A stretch of DNA of 64,000 nt. Source: Rutidosis leptorrhynchoides (lineage: Eukaryota; Streptophyta; Magnoliopsida; Asterales; Asteraceae). Positions 60,301 through 64,000 of this stretch are shown here, piece after piece. The notes beneath the pieces are model-generated. The model had not been told where the DNA came from, did not search any database, and was given only the letters and a program-made list of their open reading frames with translations. A program made the position numbers and the translations under genes. The DNA is taken from contig NC_092338.1 in the NCBI RefSeq assembly GCF_046630445.1, positions 151,638,501 through 151,702,500 on the forward strand, read 5' to 3'. How positions within the stretch are numbered: the stretch's first letter is position 1; each line of letters opens with the position of its first letter.

Positions 60301-60568
60301 TGGGCAGATTTTATGAAACTATTAATGAAACTTAAGTTTGCATTCTATTTTGAATAATTTAAATTGTAGGTTTGTTGGCAATGTTTTGTGTCAACTTTTG
60401 GTTCATTACTATGGTTGGTTGATTTAAACTACTTAATTGGGTTTGTTTCCTTTTTGGGCAACATTTTGAAATAAAAGAATGCAACTTTGTTTATTTAATT
60501 CATTTAAGTCCGATCAAGCTGTGGGACCAACTGACGGATCCGTTAAGTGTTTTGACGGGGTCGTCACA
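57321..60568 (+). repeat. 3' LTR of element D (3248 bp)
   Basis: Nearly identical to the 5' LTR, including W-box cluster (59,299-59,374) and hairpin TCAAC/GTTGA (60,209-60,224). It ends GGGGTCGTCACA. Confidence 0.95.
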
Positions 60569-60573
60569 CTTGA

Positions 60574-62511
60574 GGTAGTAATGATGTTCATAACATCATT
60601 CGATTCATACATATAAAGCTATCTTATTCGAAGGTTTAAACTTGTAATCATTAGAACATAGTTTAGTTAATTCTAAACTTGTTCGCAAATAAAAGTTAAT
60701 CCTTCTAACTTGACTTTTAAAATCAACTAAACACATGTTCTATATCTATATGATATGCTAACTTAATGATTTAAAACCTGGAAACACGAAAAACACCGTA
60801 AAATCGGATTTACGCCGTCGTAGTAACACCGCAGGCTGTTTTGGGTTAGTTAATTAAAAACTATGATAAACTTTTATTTAAAAGTTGTTATTCTGGGAAA
60901 ATGATTTTTATTATGAACATGAAACTATATCCAAAAATTATGGTTAAACTCAAAGTGGAAGTATGTTTTCTAAAATGGTCATCTAGACGTCGTTCTTTCG
61001 ACTGAAATGACTACCTTTACAAAAATGACTTGTAACTTATTTTTTCGACTATAAACCTATACTTTTTCTGTTTAAATTCATAAAATAGAGTTCAATATGA
61101 AACCATAGCAATTTGATTCACTCAAAACGGATTTAAAATGAAGAAGTTATGGGTAAAACAAGATTGGATAATTTTTCTCATTTTAGCTACGTGAAAATTG
61201 GTAACAAATCTATTCCAACCATAATTTAATCAACTTGTATTGTATATTATGTAATCTTGAGATACCATAGACACGTATACAATGTTTCAACCTATCATGT
61301 CGACACATCTATATATATTTCGGAACAACCATAGACACTCTATATGTGAATGTTGGAGTTAGCTATACAGGGTTGAGGTTGATTCCAAAATATATATAGT
61401 TTGAGTTGTGATCAATACTGAGATATGTATACACTGGGTCGTGGATTGATTCAAGATAATATCTATCGATTTATTTCTGTACATCTAACTGTGGACAACT
61501 AGTTGTAGGTTACTAACGAGGACAGCTGACTTAATGAACTTAAAACATCAAAATGTATTAAAAGTGTTGTAAATATATTTTGAACATACTTTGATATATA
61601 TGTACATATTTGTTATAGGTTCGTGAATCGACCAGTGGCCAAGTCTTACTTCCCGACGAAGTAAAAAATCTGTGAAAGTGAGTTATAGTCCCACTTTTAA
61701 AATCTAATATTTTTGGGATGAGAATACATGCAGGTTTTATAACTGTTTTACGAAATAGGCACAAGTAATTGAAACTACATTATATGGTTGAATGATCGAA
61801 ATCGAATATGCCCCCTTTTATTAAGTCTGGTAATCTAAGAATTAGGGAACAGACACCCTAATTGACGCGAACTCTAAAGATAGATCTATTGGGCCTAACA
61901 AACCCCATCCAAAGTACCAGATGCTTTAGTACTTCGAAATTTATATCATATCCGAAGGGTGTCCCGGAATGATGGGGATATTCTTATATATGCATCTTGT
62001 TAATGTCGGTTACCAGGTGTTCACCATATGAATGATTTTTATCTCTATGTATGGGATGTGTATTGAAATATGAAATCTTGTGGTCTATTGTTACGATTTG
62101 ATATATATAGGTTAAACCTATAACTCACCAACATTTTTGTTGACGTTTAAAGCATGTTTATTCTCAGGTGAATACTAAGAGCTTCCGCTGTTGCATACTA
62201 AAATAAGGACAAGATTTGGAGTTCATGTTTGTATGATATTGTGTAAAAACTGCATTCAAGAAACTGATTTCGATGTAACATATTTGTATTGTAAACCATT
62301 ATGTAATGGTCGTGTGTAAACAGGATATTTTAGATTATCATTATTTGATAATCTACGTAAAGCTTTTTAAACCTTTATTTATGAAATAAAGGTTATGGTT
62401 TGTTTTAAAAATGAATGCAGTCTTTGAAAAATGTCTCATATAGAGGTCAAAACCTCGCAACGAAATCAATTAATATGGAATGTTTTTAATCAATAAGAAC
62501 GGGACATTTCA
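60574..62511 (+). repeat. 3' LTR of element A, right part
   Basis: Resumes after the second CTTGA (60,569-60,573) with GGTAGTAATGATG and ends GGGACATTTCA at 62,511. The duplication ATAAT follows. Hairpin CAACA-TTTT-TGTTG at 62,129-62,142, then TTCTCAGGTG. Confidence 0.93.
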
Positions 62512-62516
62512 ATAAT

Positions 62517-62873
62517 CCGGTATCTGAAAGGTGGGATCGGTATGACACGTCCATCAGGAAGGCGTCGACACCAATGGTTATGCTCATTACGGAACGGAAC
62601 GTCCCCGTATTCCCCGGGAATCACAGCACCACCGGGATGGGGCTGTGGCTCCGGAGGTACTGGGATGAGTGGAGCTGAAATCTCCGGTGGATCCTCATGT
62701 TCGTCTAAGATAACCACTGGGCCGGGTACATGGCTGCTGGATCCGGAGGACGAAGCACCAGGGTCACTGGAGTGTGTCGACGACGCGATCTAAGAATCGG
62801 CAACAATGGCAGGCGAGGTGGCGGATGTGTCTGAGTCGCTCTCCAAAATGACAACGGGTGGGATATCCGACAT
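62517..62873 (-). mobile_element. Leader ORF of element E, upstream part
   Basis: An ATG at 62,873 (minus strand) begins MSDIPPVVILESDSDTSATS and comes directly after TTATTTTTCCTTGTTCAG, a strong 3' splice site. A Pro-rich segment (APLIPVPPEPQPHPGGAVIP) follows nearer to element A. It is the other side of the region interrupted by A at 26,561. Function unknown; broken. Confidence 0.5.
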
Positions 62874-63244
62874 CTGAACAAGGAAAAATAACTTTTTCCA
62901 TGTCAGTAAATCATAAAGCAAGCACGTATTAGGTACTACAGCAACCTAGGTTGTCTAAAACAGTATACAGCATAGCAATAATAACAACGCTAAACAGAAA
63001 TAACATGTGAAAGCAGATAGTAATCATGCAATAGCGGAATTAAGCAATAACATACAGCAAGATCACATGGCAGTAAAGATAAGCAATAGCATGCAGTAGT
63101 ATCACATAGCAGTAAAAGTAATCAGTAGCATGCAATAAGTTTCGCAGAAATAAGTAAACTAGCAAGTTGTAGATTAGTCCTATTAGTGAATCCTATTTGG
63201 GTCGGTCTAGACTCACTAATTCAACCTAATTCCCTACAACCAAT
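62874..63244. other. Untranslated leader of element E
   Basis: Between PBS and leader ORF. AT-rich with short AGCAATAG/CAGTAAG-type words. No gene seen. Confidence 0.6.
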
Positions 63245-63256
63245 GCTCTGATACCA
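63245..63256 (-). other. Primer-binding site of element E
   Basis: TGGTATCAGAGC on the minus strand, continuing ATTGG, two bases from the LTR end. Matches plant initiator tRNA-Met. Confidence 0.9.
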
Positions 63257-63258
63257 AA

Positions 63259-64000
63259 TGTGATGCCCCGTACAAAACCATCGTGTACGATTCGTCAACA
63301 ACAGGATCTTTACACGGTTGAATACTACATGTTGCTTGAAAACCAGTTTGCATTCATAAAAACATAGTGTTTACAAAAGATAACGTGACACAGAAGTCAT
63401 TACAAAGCCATTATCCAAATAACATAAGTTGCGAATGCAAAATAAAAGTTTCATGATTGAGACATCTCTAAGTTATGCAGCGGATATCTAACACAGCAGG
63501 TCCTTAACAGCAAGACTAAACAGCATGACATCAAGTCTAACAGCGGAAGTAACAAACCTCTAAGCACCTGAGAAAACATGCTTAAAAACGTCAACAATAA
63601 TATTGGTGAGCTATAGTTTAAATTGTAATAGTAATATGAGATTGACCACGAGATTTCAATGTTTCAAAACAGTATGAAAAGCATATGTATAACCGTGGGC
63701 ACATGGTAACTAGACTTAACGTAAATATAAATATCACCCCCTAAAAGTACACCTGGCGGGTGCGTATGTCCTCGAAGTATTAAACATCCGTTAAATGCTA
63801 GCGCGACTAGCCCGAGTGGGGATGTCAAACCCTATGGATCCATATCTATTATTTGCGTTCACCGGTTCAAAAACCAATGATTAAACGTTACCGTGCTAAG
63901 GGGAATCTTTATGCCGTTGTATAACCCACACATATGTAAAGTTTAAGTACTCGTGTCAAGTAAGTAACACATAAAAATCACATGTATTCTCTGTCCCAAA
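63259..64000 (-). repeat. 5' LTR of element E, partial
   Basis: Plus-strand view begins TGTGATGCCCCGTAC and matches 18,446-19,190 of the 3' LTR with about 17 differences by eye. It runs off the window. Confidence 0.93.

Larger units (their letters stand above)
48500..60568 (+). mobile_element. Element D: full-length Ty3/Gypsy chromovirus, looks whole
   Basis: 12,069 bp with target duplication CTTGA on both sides (48,495-48,499; 60,569-60,573). Order: 5' LTR 48,500-51,759, PBS 51,762-51,773, ORF0 51,955-52,383, gag-pol 52,823-57,286 as one frame, hairpin and PPT 57,285-57,320, 3' LTR 57,321-60,568. By eye the LTRs differ at about 15 substitutions plus a few indels (about 0.5%), suggesting roughly 0.2 million years at 1.3e-8 per site per year. 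It is the youngest element in the window. Confidence 0.95.
26562..62511 (+). mobile_element. Element A: Ty3/Gypsy chromovirus with two elements nested inside
   Basis: Flanked by the 5-bp duplication ATAAT (26,557-26,561 and 62,512-62,516). Parts in order: 5' LTR 26,562-29,827, PBS 29,830-29,841, leader with the start of ORF0 (30,037-30,130), element B (30,131-43,202), gag-pol 43,203-47,145, PPT, 3' LTR 47,171-62,511 interrupted by element D. The two LTRs differ at about 1% by eye. A is incomplete. Confidence 0.92.
18446..64000 (-). mobile_element. Element E: outer Ty3/Gypsy chromovirus, split by nested elements
   Basis: Order on the minus strand: 5' LTR (63,259 to beyond the window edge), PBS 63,245-63,256, leader ORF (62,517-62,873 and 26,073-26,561), gag and pol (25,777-21,361), PPT, 3' LTR (21,325-18,446). 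Element A is inserted in the leader ORF. The left flanking pentamer is AATAG (18,441-18,445); its partner is outside the window. The visible 742 bp of the 5' LTR differ from the 3' LTR at roughly 2% of positions by eye, making E the oldest of the nest, somewhat under one million years at a commonly used plant rate of 1.3e-8 per site per year. E is broken. Confidence 0.9.

Overview
The window is nuclear DNA from a flowering plant, most likely a eudicot of the daisy family (Asteraceae). The eudicot call rests on a single-exon EID1-type F-box gene, plant-style Ty3/Gypsy chromoviruses, MITEs and tRNA-derived SINEs. The family placement is inference from the look of the LTR families. One convincing host gene is present (EID1-like, 8902-9963, +), together with remnants of at least one other host gene. 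Almost everything else is transposable element. In the entries below the LTR elements are called Z, E, A, B and D.

Left third (1-18,445). Positions 1-3174 hold the 3' end of a Ty3/Gypsy chromovirus (element Z) with its 2.2-kb 3' LTR. Next come LTR fragments of two further families, two SINE-like units, simple repeats and a 135-bp hAT-type MITE with an 8-bp target duplication about 0.5 kb upstream of EID1. After the gene lie a TRIM-like element with a 55-bp inverted-repeat unit beside it, an importin-alpha-9-like exon fragment (14,344-14,546), and a solo LTR (14,861-17,117) flanked by the 5-bp duplication TGTTC. Exon-like fragments of an unidentified host gene follow to 18,248.

Right two thirds (18,446-64,000) are one nest of four Ty3/Gypsy elements. 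Outer element E (- strand) starts at 18,446 and runs off the right edge. Element A (+, 26,562-62,511, duplication ATAAT) lies inside the leader ORF of E. Inside A lie element B (-, 30,131-43,202, same family as A) and element D (+, 48,500-60,568, duplication CTTGA, in the 3' LTR of A). LTR divergence judged by eye follows the nesting order: E about 2%, A and B about 1%, D about 0.5%. D looks whole, with a single long gag-pol frame; Z, E, A and B are broken.

The most unusual material is in the non-coding parts of these elements. Otherwise dissimilar LTR families share an approximately 500-bp block bounded by splice-like GTGAGT and CAG sites. This block contains a small hairpin whose stem changes in a compensating way while its surroundings stay constant. 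Two LTRs carry arrays of hairpins with a fixed loop and changing stems. A further hairpin with a conserved GGA loop sits just before the polypurine tract in five elements. B, D and E each carry an extra ORF between the primer-binding site and gag; B additionally carries a host-like F-box ORF there.
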